Part shown: piece after piece, positions 1-10,898 of the stretch
Layout: the number at the start of each line of letters is the position of its first letter
How positions within the stretch are numbered: the stretch's first letter is position 1
Source: Tubulanus polymorphus
Taxonomy: Eukaryota; Nemertea; Palaeonemertea; Tubulaniformes; Tubulanidae
DNA length: 64,000 nt
Direction: 5' to 3'
NCBI RefSeq assembly: GCF_964204645.1
Contig: NC_134025.1
Span: 558,001-622,000 of the forward strand
Notes under the pieces: model-generated
Seen by the model: the letters and a program-made list of their open reading frames with translations, nothing else
Told to the model about the DNA's origin: nothing
Database searches by the model: none
Position numbers and translations under genes: made by a program

Positions 1-271
1 ACCTCCCCATAATCACTATCCACACAGTCAAAAGCAAAAACAAATAACAACTGAGGGTTCATGAGAACAATATATATATTTGTTTTACGCCACTGTACAA
101 AACCTTGACGACAGAAGAATAGAACCTCACAATGTACATCACCGCACAATGTCATTGAACTGTACATCATCGAGTTACATATCAAAATTACAACGAAAAA
201 AATAAATTTTTTCCACTTAATTTCACAATATTGCACATATACCTTACCGGTACTTAAACGGTTTAAAAGAT

Positions 272-680
272 TTACAGAGTTTCACCCCACGAGATGACTG
301 TCATTATCGTATTATAAGAGTGCAATAAACTGCCGATTTTACATTTTTTGCCGAGTTTCTTGTCTTTTTTAACGTTCTCCGAACTTTGATGAAAATGATC
401 GTGTCCTATTTCACCGTTGCCGAAGAATCCGTGTAGCGGAACGGTCGGAAAGTATTTTTTGAATAGATTAGCTTCGACATTTTGAGATCTGTAATGATGC
501 CAGCCCCGTCCAATACACGCGAACTGAAATCCTAAATTAAACGTACGCAGTTTATGAGAATCGTAAAGTTGTTTAATGCAGGTCTCCGCAGCTGCTGGTG
601 ATTTTATGGTCTCTGTTAATCTGCATGAAGACACTGACAAATGATCTCCACACAGAGCTAGACCAATACAGTAATCCTCT
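272..680 (-). CDS. FBXO22: FBXO22 coding exon 5 with stop
   Basis: Acceptor tttttcag at 681-683; TAA at 274-272. It encodes the most conserved block (FACIGRG..., FFGNGEIG, LLHSYNTIM). No canonical AATAAA on the minus strand is seen between here and the window edge, so the transcript probably ends outside the window. Confidence 0.9.
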
Positions 681-3298
681 CTGAAAAACACGAATAAAAC
701 TTCATATTATTAATGCCTGCAACCTTTAGTTAGAACCTGTAGTTCATTTTCAATTTTGAAATCTGAAGTTGTACAATCAGAAATTGGAAGAAATGAGATA
801 AAGTGTTGAATATCTGAAAGGGTGGAGAGTCCAAATTCATGAGGTGCAGGGTAGAGAGGCCGAGTTGAGGAGGAGCAGAGTAGAGAGGCCGAGTTGAAGA
901 GGTGCAGGGTAGAGAGGCCGAGTTGAGGAGGAGCAGAGTAGAGAGGCCGAGTTGAGGAGGAGCAGGGTAGAGAGGCCGAGTTGAGGAGGAGCAGGGTAGA
1001 GAGGCCGAGTTGAGGAGGAGCAGGGTAGAGAGTGCATCAACAATTAAATAATGAAATGAAAATCAATGTTCAATGTTGACTTACTCGAGACAACCGACCC
1101 ATGATAATTGATGCATCAATTCATATAACGGTTCATTCTGCAATAATATATTATCCACATAACCTCCGCTAATAACGATATCATCATAGATATTCATAAA
1201 CGTAATGATGAGATTATCAGTACGAGGATTCATTACGCCATCAACGACATAAAATATCAACAGAGCTTTAACGTTTTTATCTTTAGGAATGCCGAGATGT
1301 TCCTCGATATCGTCGCGTGTGTTTAAAACGACGTTATCTTGGTAAAGATGAATCGGATAAAATTCAACTGCGTCAGTTTTAGGAAGAAGTAGAATCGAAC
1401 CGGCGTCCGCTGACTCCATTTCAACACTTATAGAATTATCAGGAGTTGTTCCTGAAAATACATTAATAAATAAACTGAATTCATCTCTATTTTTAGTTCT
1501 ATTTTTATCTTCAATTTGATAAAGGAGTGATTTTCAATACGTGCACGCGTGTAAGTACACTTTGTGATTTTATACTATAGATTAAGGATTAAGGGATTAT
1601 AGATTTTCCAGTACTGGATGTTTCGCTCCATCATACGGTCTGTACTGGGTATAAAAACCTGTGTGAAGCTGTTCTGAGGTCAGTCTGCTGTAGGAGCAAA
1701 TTCAACATATTTGTGAGTAATATGTAGAGTTACTTGTAAATCGTTTTTTGCTATTCAATTATTTCGGTCGATTCTTTTCTTTATCAATTGAATAATTAGT
1801 ACATATTAAGAATTAATCAATATCTTCTAAGAATCATAGTAAGCGTTTTGTTTGTTTCTCTTGTAGAAACTGTTTTAAATAAATCCGAATCCTGGCGAAA
1901 TAAATAGTTCAATTAAATGGAAGACATCGGTCTGTTTCCACCATACAGCATTCACACAATAACGCTTCTCAGATTCAACTGCTGGTAAATCATATTCATA
2001 ATTTCTCACGTTTTATATGAACCCTTCTGGGCGAGTGCTACCCGCTAACCTTTGAAAATCTCAATACAAGTTATTGGCAAATGAACTTATGAACTTAATT
2101 TTGATCAAGTTGTCCTGATGATAGCGGGATTGCTTACAACTAGCGACACCTGGTGGATCCTTGCTTACCATAAGTGGAAACCTCAATTATAGCATTCATT
2201 GCCTATTCAGCTTATCTTTAATCTACTATAAGAGTAAATGTTGATAAACTCACCTATAATTCCCTCAGTTGTTAATCCCAGTAACATACACTCATCTGGT
2301 AACATAGTTTTAACGTAATCCATCACGTTCTGTTTGTATAATTTTGTCGCTCGTTGCGTCGAGTTACGACGATGATTCGGTTTAACGACACTCGACGGCA
2401 CGGCGACCGGTTTCTCGAACACCGGCGTACAACAGAAAAACATCGCTATATTAGGCTCACTCGACAGATTCTGAAAAATCATCGGAAAATTAGATCGAAT
2501 CAAACCAAGTGATCATCGATCTTCATCTGAAAACATTTAGAAATTCCCTGAAGAAAAGTAACTGTAAACAGTACCTGAGAATTACTGAGAAACTGAAGTC
2601 TTTGTATTTGTGACTATCATTTGTATATCTACGACTTACAAATTTCACTTTGTAAATTGAATAATTGGAAATCTCTGGGGAACTCACGGGTACACTCCTC
2701 TACTGACTGTGAATTAATCCTCACCTGAACGGCCTTCGAGAATTGTTCATGAAACAACTTTCCAAAATCCTCCAAATGATAAGGAATTGTCGACATAAAC
2801 CAAGATGGCTGCTTTCGATGTTTCTTGATTCTTTTTACTTGTTCATTCCAACTCTTACAAACCCTTAAATAAAAGAAGAAATGTTTAACTACACATGGAT
2901 ACCAGAATAGGTCATTGACGACGCTTGTTTTATTCACTATCAAATTGTGACGAGCTCCTTTGCTCTTCGTATTTAGGGGGCCTAATTGCACCACCCCCCT
3001 TGTGGGGTATCCCGTTATTTCCCAAAGGAGGGGACAGTAACAATGACTGGTATTCATTCAGACTAGCCCTCTACTATTTTACCCGTCCTGGCCCTCCGCT
3101 CCCCAACCCGCCCGGGACTTTAAGCGCATTTTCCTTTTCATTGAGAGTTTTACCCCCATTTTACCTAGCGCATGTATTCAAACTCTTCATCGGTAATTTT
3201 TTAAGAACATATTCGCTGATTTCGGGTAAATCGACGAGCAAATTGAACGAATAATTTCTCGATTCGGCTTCATCCGAATCATTCGCTACGTCCGCCAT
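272..3298 (-). CDS. FBXO22: FBXO22-like F-box/FIST-domain protein, five exons, complete
   Basis: Exons in reading order are 3298-3165, 2863-2725, 2470-2254, 1451-1085 and 680-272. All junctions are GT-AG and keep one frame, giving 421 codons and a TAA stop; human FBXO22 is about 403 aa. The F-box lies near residues 20-55 (LPEISEYVLKKLPMKSL, then VCKSW across the first junction). The C-terminal FIST-like region contains FACIGRG (about 339-345) and FFGNGEIG (about 371-378), both nearly identical to the vertebrate protein. From family knowledge, FBXO22 is the substrate receptor of an SCF (SKP1-CUL1-F-box) ubiquitin ligase; vertebrate targets include KDM4 demethylases and BACH1. The F-box would bind SKP1 and the FIST region the substrate. 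The start ATG precedes the F-box at the usual distance. The possible plus-strand gene lies upstream in divergent orientation. Identity is secure; substrates in this organism are not known. Confidence 0.92.
838..1035. repeat. 29-bp minisatellite in FBXO22 intron 4
   Basis: About seven copies of a 29-bp unit, core gagaggccgagttgaggagg, alternating cagagta and cagggta ends. It lies between exons 5 and 4. It is open in one minus frame only because of the repeat. Confidence 0.9.
1085..1451 (-). CDS. FBXO22: FBXO22 coding exon 4
   Basis: Runs from acceptor attttcag to donor gtaagt; 121 full codons plus split codons on both sides. It encodes the FIST core, including VEFYPIHLYQD and IVISGGYVDN (human: IKIQPFHFIKD and IILAGGQVDN). 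Confidence 0.88.
1452..2253. other. FBXO22 intron 3, no feature seen
   Basis: About 800 bp of AT-rich intron. I see no repeat, RNA gene or further coding block. Confidence 0.6.
2254..2470 (-). CDS. FBXO22: FBXO22 coding exon 3
   Basis: Runs from acceptor tttttcag to donor gtgagt, 72 codons plus one base. It encodes NLSSEPNIAMFF... through LLGLTTEGIIG, matching the FBXO22 stretch that ends QVLGIVTPGIV in human. Confidence 0.88.
2725..2863 (-). CDS. FBXO22: FBXO22 coding exon 2
   Basis: Begins after acceptor ...atttaag and encodes VCKSWNEQVKRI..., the end of the F-box. The donor gtgagg at 2724 gives phase 0 and joins in frame to exon 3. A GTAAGT at 2639 also looks like a donor, but using it brings an early stop in exon 3, so it was not chosen. 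Confidence 0.85.
3165..3298 (-). CDS. FBXO22: FBXO22 coding exon 1
   Basis: 44 codons plus two bases, from ATG (3298-3296) to the donor gtaaaa. It encodes an acidic leader (MADVANDSDEAE) and the first half of the F-box. The split AG codon is completed by the first base of exon 2, giving Arg. Confidence 0.88.
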
Positions 3299-3579
3299 TT
3301 TGTTTGATCACATGACCATCAATTTTATTTTCAAGTTCGAGTCCCATGATTTTCAGAAACCTAACTATTATTTGCAAATGATCTTTCCTTCGACGGCTAC
3401 GCAGGCAGCAGTTAGCGGCAAATTTCATAATTTTCTTTATAAGCTTTTGCAATATACTTATTGTTTCACTGTAAATCAATATGATTGTGAATATGAATGA
3501 ACATGATCCGAAAACTTTTACGTTAAAAAGAACTTATGAACTCGAGCATTACGGGATATATAGATGCAATAAGTCAATA

Positions 3580-3840
3580 CTACGTAAATATACTATCTAG
3601 TCGCGATCCCGACATAGGGACCACAAATTTCTCGTATTGAAATTCTGATATTTTTATTACCACTGGTATATGATCACTGTAGAAGTCATTATCGAAATGA
3701 AATGTCGATCGTGTTCCACGGTTTTGATTTCCCCCTTTCAAGTCATCATTTTTATTTTTAAGATGAATACCCTCCGCCATCATTCAACCGAGACCAAATC
3801 GAATGGTCCAGATGTTGAGTCTGGATCCGAATACAGATCC
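3580..3840 (-). pseudogene. Possible degraded retroelement endonuclease fragment
   Basis: On the minus strand a 67-codon open stretch contains SDHIPVVIKI. This resembles the last conserved motif (S-D-H-x-P) of the apurinic-like endonuclease of LINE retrotransposons. A GPFDLVS-like stretch lies just upstream in another frame, suggesting frameshifts. The assignment rests on one short motif and is weak. The rest of 3300-4620 shows nothing recognisable. Confidence 0.3.
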
Positions 3841-4678
3841 ATCAAAAACTAAATGTGATTCTCAAAAAAGTTTCTTTATTATTAAACAAGAAGCGAAATT
3901 CTAATATGGACTTTCGTAAATTTACACGATGATGAACCGTTTAATCCAGTATCAATATTAAAGGAAAAAAAAATTTTTTCAAATTATGAGTGGTAAAAAA
4001 TGATATTTTTTTGGCAGAATTTCAGAGGATCGGTGCTCCAAGTAATTAAAACAGCCTAACATGTCTCCCCTCAATTGAATCAAGGAGTTTTTAATGAAAA
4101 AAAAGCGAGATTCTATTGACGGGATTCTGCGGTAACAGCATGGATGATGGGCACGAATACATGGTAGTGGGTTTCCCCCCAATGACTCATATAGACCGCT
4201 TTCCTCGTGCATGATGTGAGTTAGTTATCTCGGGGTCCATGAACTTACGTAGTTGTGACTAAATAAACTAATTTCATTAGTAAATGTTTACGCGGATTCT
4301 ATGTTATCGAAGACCTGTGTTGGTGTGAATCTTTAACTGAAGAGCTATCGGTCGGTATAATTTATAAATTATTCTAGAATTTAAGAAAAAACAGGCGGCG
4401 GCTAATAAATACGGAGGTAGCTGTTAGTGTTGGGAATCAAGTAATTTATTTCATGGCCTTATTAAAGTTCCTCCACTATATTGTTCAGCTGACTACTGGC
4501 GCGTATTCAACCCGGCAGTGGAACCTTTCATAATGTTAACCCATTCAACAATAGAGACACAATTGCGGTCTTTCAGAGTTGTTCTTATCTTTCGCATGCG
4601 CTATTGAATACGTAACCGGCTGACCACGGTGTACACAAGCATAGACCATTCACCTCTGCACACTCACACTGTGAACAT

Positions 4679-4760
4679 GCTACCGTGGATTCTCCTCCTG
4701 GCGATTTTCGCTGCGCTCCCGCTCCTGCTCCTGTTCCTGCTTCCTGAGGAACGACGTCTT
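4679..4760 (+). CDS. Possible first exon: signal-peptide-like leader of an unknown protein
   Basis: ATG at 4679 opens a very hydrophobic leader, MLPWILLLAIFAALPLLLLF, ending LLPEE. This is typical of a signal peptide or signal anchor. The frame stays open to 5066, but from about 4890 it reads retroelement-like sequence, so the true exon should end earlier. I could not choose a donor with confidence; the end given is nominal. It could be the start of the gene that includes the exon-like blocks at 5.7-11.4 kb. I do not recognise the protein. Confidence 0.35.
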
Positions 4761-4892
4761 TATGTTTTATGTGTTACTGTTCGTCTCTGTGCTGTCCTGT
4801 ACTGTTCCGTGTTAATTAATCCGTTCTATTTTTCAGCAATTAACCAGTTTTATTTTTCAGGGCCGATTTCTCTGTCGAATTTCAACGTTTGC

Positions 4893-5046
4893 TGGAACAA
4901 AACTAATGTCCGAAAGCGTCGGCTCTCCTTCGCCGGTCACGTGTCGAGGATGTCAGACAAAGAGTCGGTCAGGAAATTCTGCCCTCTACACGCCCTCATA
5001 CGGAACACGAAAACCAGGATGACGATACCTCACTGCCCCCACCTAT
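4893..5046 (+). mobile_element. LINE reverse-transcriptase C-terminal fragment (copy 1)
   Basis: The plus-frame translation reads KRRLSFAGHVSRMSDKESVR followed by PLHALI. It matches the motif (R-L-x-x-A-G-H-x-x-R-M) found after the polymerase domain in many non-LTR retrotransposons. The same block occurs inverted at about 5515-5672, forming a foldback pair with short tandem repeats between. Confidence 0.6.
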
Positions 5047-5129
5047 CTACAAAGTGTGCTGAGTGATGTCAATGACGGGCATATCTGTGGGATTGCGCGG
5101 GATACAAATGGAGCGGTTATACTGGATTG

Positions 5130-5405
5130 TCACGCTACTAGCATTCATTGTGTCCTTGTGACCGCCCGGATGAGGGATGATTCTACTGTCACGCTCTTTG
5201 TTTCTGGTATTCTGAGTCGGCTGAGGGATGATTCTACTGTCACGCTCTTTGATTTCTAGTTTGAGTGCTAGTTTTCATTGTGTCCTTGTGACAACCTCGG
5301 TCAGTGGATGAAGTCTCTCGTCGGCTTGTGAGTGCTAGTTTCATTGTGTCCTTGTGACAACCTCGGTCAGTGGATGAAGTCTCTTGTCACGCTTTTGGGT
5401 GCTAG
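5130..5405. repeat. Short tandem duplications in the loop of the inverted LINE pair
   Basis: Two interleaved repeats: gatgattctactgtcacgctcttt (twice), and a ~70-bp block with cattgtgtccttgtgac and cctcggtcagtggatgaagt (two to three times). Confidence 0.75.
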
Positions 5406-5514
5406 TTGAGATCCTGAATCTCAACCCGGTCAAGCTGGTTGTACTGCGCTATTTGTGTTTCGTGCAATTTTACAGGTTTGTCAGTTACTGACGTCGCCCA
5501 GTACATCCTGCAGT

Positions 5515-5672
5515 TAGATGGGGAATGTGAGGCGTTGTCATTCTGGTTTTCGCGTTCTGTGTGAGGGCGTGTAGAGGGCAGTATATTCCTGGCTGGCTCA
5601 TTGTCTGGTGTTCTCGGCACGTGACCGGCGACGGAGAGCTGTAAAGCTTTCGGACATTAGTTTTGTTCCGTA
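5515..5672 (-). mobile_element. LINE fragment (copy 2, inverted)
   Basis: On the minus strand this repeats copy 1: aactaatgtccgaaagc, then gccggtcacgtg and gccctctacacgccctca. The translation keeps AGHVPRTPDNEPARN, with substitutions. It ends next to the exon-like block at 5711. Confidence 0.6.
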
Positions 5673-5710
5673 CCAGGTTTTCATCGCTCTTCTCTTTTTT
5701 TTCATTTCAG

Positions 5711-5792
5711 GACTCCCAAGATGAAGAAGAAGATGCTGAAGGCGACTACAGAAGATGGCGAAAAAGGAACACTGAACTCAGCAATATTGAAA
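5711..5792 (+). CDS. Exon-like block, 82 bp, unrecognised product
   Basis: It follows a good acceptor (tttttttcatttcag) and ends at a possible donor gttaagt. Two frames are open: an acidic one (DSQDEEEDAEGDYRRW...) and, one base later, TPKMKKKMLKATTEDGEKG ending LNSAILK in phase 0. The second resembles the end of the cassette at 10899-11009 (LNPAFFK), and the flanking donor sequence is also shared, so I favour it. No family is recognised. Confidence 0.35.
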
Positions 5793-5877
5793 GTTAAGTT
5801 GATACACATGTAAATTACGATGTATGATACAGAAAGGATTGTGTAACTACAGAATATCGTTCTTTTACTCATTTCAG

Positions 5878-6025
5878 GTTAATCCAGAACGGCCCATTTA
5901 AAATCTGCCCACCAGAAGTGCCCACAAAAGACTCCACGTTGAATGAACCAAACGTCGAAAGTCCTGCTGCAACCAAACCTGGCAGTCTCATCCTGCATGG
6001 CAACAGGAATGCATACATACATAAA
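5878..6025 (+). CDS. Exon-like block, 148 bp, unrecognised product
   Basis: The acceptor is tttactcatttcag. One frame is open for 49 codons after a single base (LIQNGPFKICPPEVPTKDST...). The presumed donor position reads GCTAAGTTGAT where sister blocks have GTAAGTTGAT, so it would need a GC-type donor or has decayed. Its entry phase does not fit the block at 5711 in either frame, so the chain is unresolved. Confidence 0.3.
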
Positions 6026-6951
6026 GCTAAGTTGATTTTTCATATCTGGGGTAGAATGCATAGACACTGGAGAGGATAGAGACGCTGGTCGAGCTCACCA
6101 TCTCCGCACTACTTTATTGAAGCTCTGTGGCCGGTAGTAAATTGAAATATAGCTAGGGCAATGATTGCTTGAATATTTACAATATTAGATGAAATGATTG
6201 AGTGAGGTCCCTTGAATATTCTTTGGTCTGATAATCAAAATGTAGATTGGTCAGTTATTGATTAAAAGATTTTTTAAGTATGTACAATTAAGGTAAATTC
6301 AATATCTTATAAAATTTTCCGAATGTACCGTAGATATTTCAGGCCTCATATGACTATTGTTTAACTGACAATCAAGATATAGATAGGACAATTTACTAAT
6401 TAACCAATCGCTTAGATATTAGCAATCATTCAATATCTTATAATGTTTGACGAGAAACTCTTCTAGTGTAGATATTTTTAGGGCCCCGTTTACATTAAGG
6501 CAGGCTTTACCTGTAAAGATATATATCAATCAAATTTATCGTCAGTTAATAGTTTTTTTTACAAATAGTATATTGATACATTTATAAACATTCAGGCACT
6601 TTACAGTATATATTATATGCTGCTTTACCCATTGCATTAATGAATTTCTGGGGGAAAGATGTATAAAATAGTGTCTAGGGCTCTATCGAGATCTGGTGTA
6701 ATATATATATGGGGAAATCTATGGACTGCGGGTTTTTCAGAAACCTTGATTAGGTCTCACCACTTTGATAAATATAGAATAAAACAAAGCTTTAATTGAT
6801 TCAAATCATTCCACAGAGCCATACTTGTGCCTTGTTTTGTGCTATGATAATTATTTAACTGAAAATTATCATGTATATATAGCTAGGACAAATTGCTCAT
6901 TAACCAATGGCTTAGATCCACAATTAAGTTGAATTCAATATTTCATGTAAG

Positions 6952-7920
6952 ATCAAAAACTATTTATATGTAATACAGGTCCATAATATAAATGTTGTTA
7001 AACTGAAAATTTAAATATAGCTGATATATGTATGAGCACATCTGAATCAGTCTCATCGACTGATCAGTATTTACATCTCCAACTGCCGTGCTTACGGCGA
7101 CTGGTCATGGTCTTCAATGTTGCCAAAATTTACCAAAACTTAACTGATTCATCTAAAAGCCATACTGTGTGTCAAGTTACGCATAATAGATATTGTTTAA
7201 CTGACAATTAGAATCAAAGGTGAATAACACATTAATATATTACTATAAGATATATACGATTAAGGTAACTTCAATATGTTATTTGAAATAGTTTTTAATT
7301 CAGGTCCATGGACATTTAAAGCACATTTATTTATCTGTATCTAAGTATTGTGTCTTCATACAGCTGTATTAGTTTTGATACATATTGCCAAAATCATTTC
7401 ACGCAGATTTACTTCCGATCGAAGGGAGATAAAACAAATCTGTACGTGCACAAATACATTCCTGAATTTGGAAGGGGGAATATTTCAATTTCACTGTGTA
7501 TGTCGGATTGAGAGCCTTATTCTGACAGGATATCCTTAACTTAGGTCTTATTCCTCTTGCTAATAGCTCTCTTTTACTAACCCCTCTCCTTCAAACTATT
7601 TTCTAGCATCATGTCTTGCACCGCACCAGGGAGGTCCGGTCATAACAAGGTCTTTCGATCCTTATACACAGTGTACTACTATAAAAGTGAAATAAAGATT
7701 ATATAGCAATTCGGCTATAAGGGAATTTCTAATTTACCACTAAAAATGTGCTTTTATCTTAATTTCTGATGAATTCAAATAGTGATGGATTCACCACATC
7801 TGAAATTCTACTCATGTAGATTTTCAGGCTCCATGTTCAACTGACTATCAAAATGTAGCTAGTATGATTACTAATTAACGGATTGCTTAGATATCTAGAA
7901 GATTTATTAAAATCATGATT
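6952..7920 (+). repeat. Direct duplication of ~1 kb, copy A
   Basis: Nearly identical to 12212-13225, from 'gatcaaaaactatttata' through 'gattttcaggctccat' and beyond. The two copies are 5.26 kb apart in the same orientation and flank the exon-cassette array. Both carry an open stretch of about 60 codons that is not obviously a gene. Confidence 0.85.
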
Positions 7921-8125
7921 ACAAGATCATTGTATATATTAGGAGCAATATTTAGAATCACTGAAATGGATTAGAATACCAATTACTGGATACAGATGTC
8001 ACCATCTGTGGTACTAGAAAACATCTCTTAAAGTTTATTAATTGACGATGAAGTTAATTTGATAATACGAATCTGGTTTAGCCGACAATCGAAATGTATA
8101 TAGGGCAATATTACTAACTGTATGA

Positions 8126-8226
8126 TGGGCCTGGGTTTCAATAAAAGTCTACTAGCGCCTGGGTTTGAATAAAAGCCTACTGGTGCCTGGGTTTCAATTA
8201 AAGCCTACTGGCGCCTGGGTTTCATA
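8126..8226. repeat. ~29-bp minisatellite, four copies
   Basis: Core tgcctgggtttcaat followed by aaagcctactggc. Confidence 0.85.
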
Positions 8227-9009
8227 GAGAAAGAGACACATCAAGAATTAACAAAGGTAGAAGAGAAAAACAGTAGAAAAACAATTTGATAAGATTTATT
8301 ATGCATTACTAAATATGTTGTAACTCTGGTATTCCTGAAGATGACTATAGATGCTTTAATCGAATTGCTGTTAAACTATAATAATCAACCATTGCTTAGA
8401 TATCTAGAATATAGATGAATAACAATATGAGTTGAATTTCATATAAATATCATTTAATAATTGACTATTATCAAAATCTACGTATCGGTCCACATTGACG
8501 ATCCTATATTTGAATTGACACGTTAATTATGATCAGTGATATTCGAAAGGATTTTCTGCTCACAAGATTCTGCTCTTTTTTCCAGCTAAACTACTAATCG
8601 TCTAGTCATAGAATGTACAAAATGATCTTCAACCTTGTAATATAGATATCAAAAATCTCGATGTATTAAAATAGGCAGAAAAAAAGTTAACCCAAATCAG
8701 TCGCTTTCTGACTGGTTAGAAGATTGTTTGAGTGAACTGGAACAAAATTTCGCAATTGCTTGGATTTAAAGAAAGAAAATTATGTAAACTTGATCACACA
8801 ACTATATCTGTACTTTGATTTGGAAAAAAAAATTAGACAAAATTATCTTCAACCTTGTAAACTTTCGGACTACTTATACGAAAAAAATGACCAAATATTA
8901 AAAAATTATCGAAAAAAAATTATGTAAAATCGACTGACGATCACACAACTATATCTGTACTTCGATTTCCGATTTTGAAAAAAAAAAACGCCTGTTTCGC
9001 TCCCGGCAG

Positions 9010-9200
9010 GTGTGGTGGGTTTGTAAGGGACACCAACTCAAATCAACCAAACGAAATCTACCAATCGCCCGCAGAAGAATCAAACCAATTCAGATGATCA
9101 TCACCAATACTCAACCAAACGAAATCTACCAATCGCCCGCAGAAAAATCCAACCAACTCAGAAGATTGTCACCGATACTCAACCAATCAATCTTGACATG
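9010..9200 (+). CDS. Exon-like block at the head of the cassette array
   Basis: Follows acceptor cgctcccggcag and ends at donor gtaagt. The frame is open for the whole length, starting in phase 0 and ending in phase 1. It contains a ~68-bp internal tandem duplication (core aaatctaccaatcgcccgca). Because 68 is not a multiple of three, the two copies are read in different frames, which argues against strong constraint on the protein. The intron after it is homologous to the short introns of the array. Confidence 0.35.
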
Positions 9201-9970
9201 TAAGTTTATTTTTATGGAAATTATTATGATTAATTCTAAATGAAATATTTTGTCATTACAGGATATCTTTTATTACAGCTGAATTTCAACTATAAGAAAA
9301 AACCCAGCTTGAGATCAACAACTCGTCCAAAATCGACCAACTGGAACAGTGCACAGATGAGGCCAACTAACTAACCAACTAATAGGATAATCGCCGATAA
9401 CCAAGCAATCATAAAAGGTAACATGATATACATGGAATTATTACGATTTATTCTTATTGAAATATTTTGTCATTACAGGATATCTTCTTTTAATCATTGC
9501 AGCTAAATTTCATTTATCAGAAAAACCCAGCTTGAGATCAACTACTCGTCATCAAAATCAACCAACTGGAACAGCGCACAGATGAGGCCAATTAGAATTC
9601 AACTCATTTACCAACCAACTTAGATGATTCACGCCGATTACGAACCAAGCAATCATAAAAGGTAACTTGATATACATGAAATTGCTACGATTTATTCTAA
9701 TTGAAATATTTTGTCATTACAGGATATCTTCTTTTAATCATTGCAGCTAAATTTCAACTATCAGAAAAAACCCAGCTTGAGATCAACTACTCATCCAAAA
9801 TCTACCAACTGGAACAGTGCACAGATGACGTCAACTAACTAACCAACTAGTAGGATAATCGCCGATGACCAAGCAATCATAAAAGGTAACTTGATATACA
9901 TGAAATTGCTACGATTTATTCTTATTGAAATATTTTGTCATTACAGGATATCTTCTTTTAGTCATTACAG

Positions 9971-10128
9971 CTAAATTTCAACTATCAGAAAAAACCCAGC
10001 TTGAGATCAACTACTCGTCCAAAATCAACCAACTGGAACAGTGCACAGATGAGGCCAATTAGAATTCAACTCATTTACCAACAAACTTGGATGATCCACG
10101 CCGATTACGAACCAAACAATTTTAAAAG
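9971..10128 (+). CDS. Open cassette exon (unit 4)
   Basis: 52 codons plus AG, phase 0 in and phase 2 out. It reads LNFNYQKKPSLRSTTRPKST and ends EPNNFK. It can splice in frame to the terminal exon at 11310. Confidence 0.35.
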
Positions 10129-10650
10129 GTAACTTGATATACATGAAATTATTATGATTAATTCTTATTGAAATATTTTGTCATTACAGGATATCTTCTT
10201 TTAATCATTGCAGCTAAATTTCAATTATGAGAAAAACCCAGCTTGAGATCAACTACTCGTCCAAAATCGACCAACTGGAACAACGCACAGATGAGGCCAA
10301 CTATCTAACCAACTCATAGGATAATCGCCGATAACCAAGCAATCATAAAAGGTAATTTGATATACATGAAATTATTTCGATAAATTCTAAATGAAATATT
10401 TTTTCATTACAGGATATCTTCTTTTAATCATTGCAGCTAAATTTCAACTAAGAGAAAAAACCCAGCTTGAGATCAACTACTCGTCCAAAATCGACCAAAT
10501 GGAACAGTGCACAGATGAGGCCAACTAATAAGATAATCGCCGATAATGACCCAAACATAAAAGGTAACTTGATATATGTGGAATTATTTCGATAAATTCT
10601 AAATGAAATATTTTGTGTCATTACAGGATATCTTTGTTTGCTCATTTCAG

Positions 10651-10811
10651 CTAAATCCTATCCATATGAAACTGCCCAGCTTTAAATCAACGACTCATCA
10701 AATATCTACAGATAAGCCCAGCCCACTGAACAATCCAAGCTTGAATCAAATACATCATCAATTGCATCAACCAATCGTTCTAACCGATACTGAACCCAGC
10801 AAACTTGAAAT
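10651..10811 (+). CDS. Open cassette exon (unit 7, diverged)
   Basis: 53 codons plus two bases after acceptor ctcatttcag; strong donor gtaagt. It reads LNPIHMKLPSFKSTTHQIST and ends TDTEPSKLE. It is the most diverged unit, yet fully open and with the best splice sites, so it is the likeliest real exon. Phase 2 out matches the terminal exon. Confidence 0.45.
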
Positions 10812-10898
10812 GTAAGTCGATTTTGTATGGAAATTATTATGATAAATTCTGAAAGAAATATTTTGTTATTACAGGATATCTTCTTTTAATCATTGCAG

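Larger units (their letters stand above)
6100..8560. repeat. Degenerate dispersed repeat family, no coding signal
   Basis: AT-rich sequence with several diverged copies of a block containing 'taattaacc(a)a(t)(c/g)gcttagat', 'aactgacaatcaa.at.tag' and a 'ttcaatatcttat' end (near 6140, 6400, 6880, 7190, 7860, 8380). The same family recurs at 12.2-13.2 kb. It looks like an old interspersed or tandemly spread element. Nothing protein-like is seen. Confidence 0.5.

Noticed and set aside
2629-2724. Extension of FBXO22 exon 2 to the strong GTAAGT at 2639
   Set aside because: Phase 1 exit gives a stop at once in exon 3; the gtgagg at 2724 gives a clean phase-0 join and matches the family.
7348-7539. 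Short open frames at 7348 and 12600 as a duplicated small gene
   Set aside because: Near-identical only because they lie in the ~1-kb duplication; no start context, splice sites or family resemblance.
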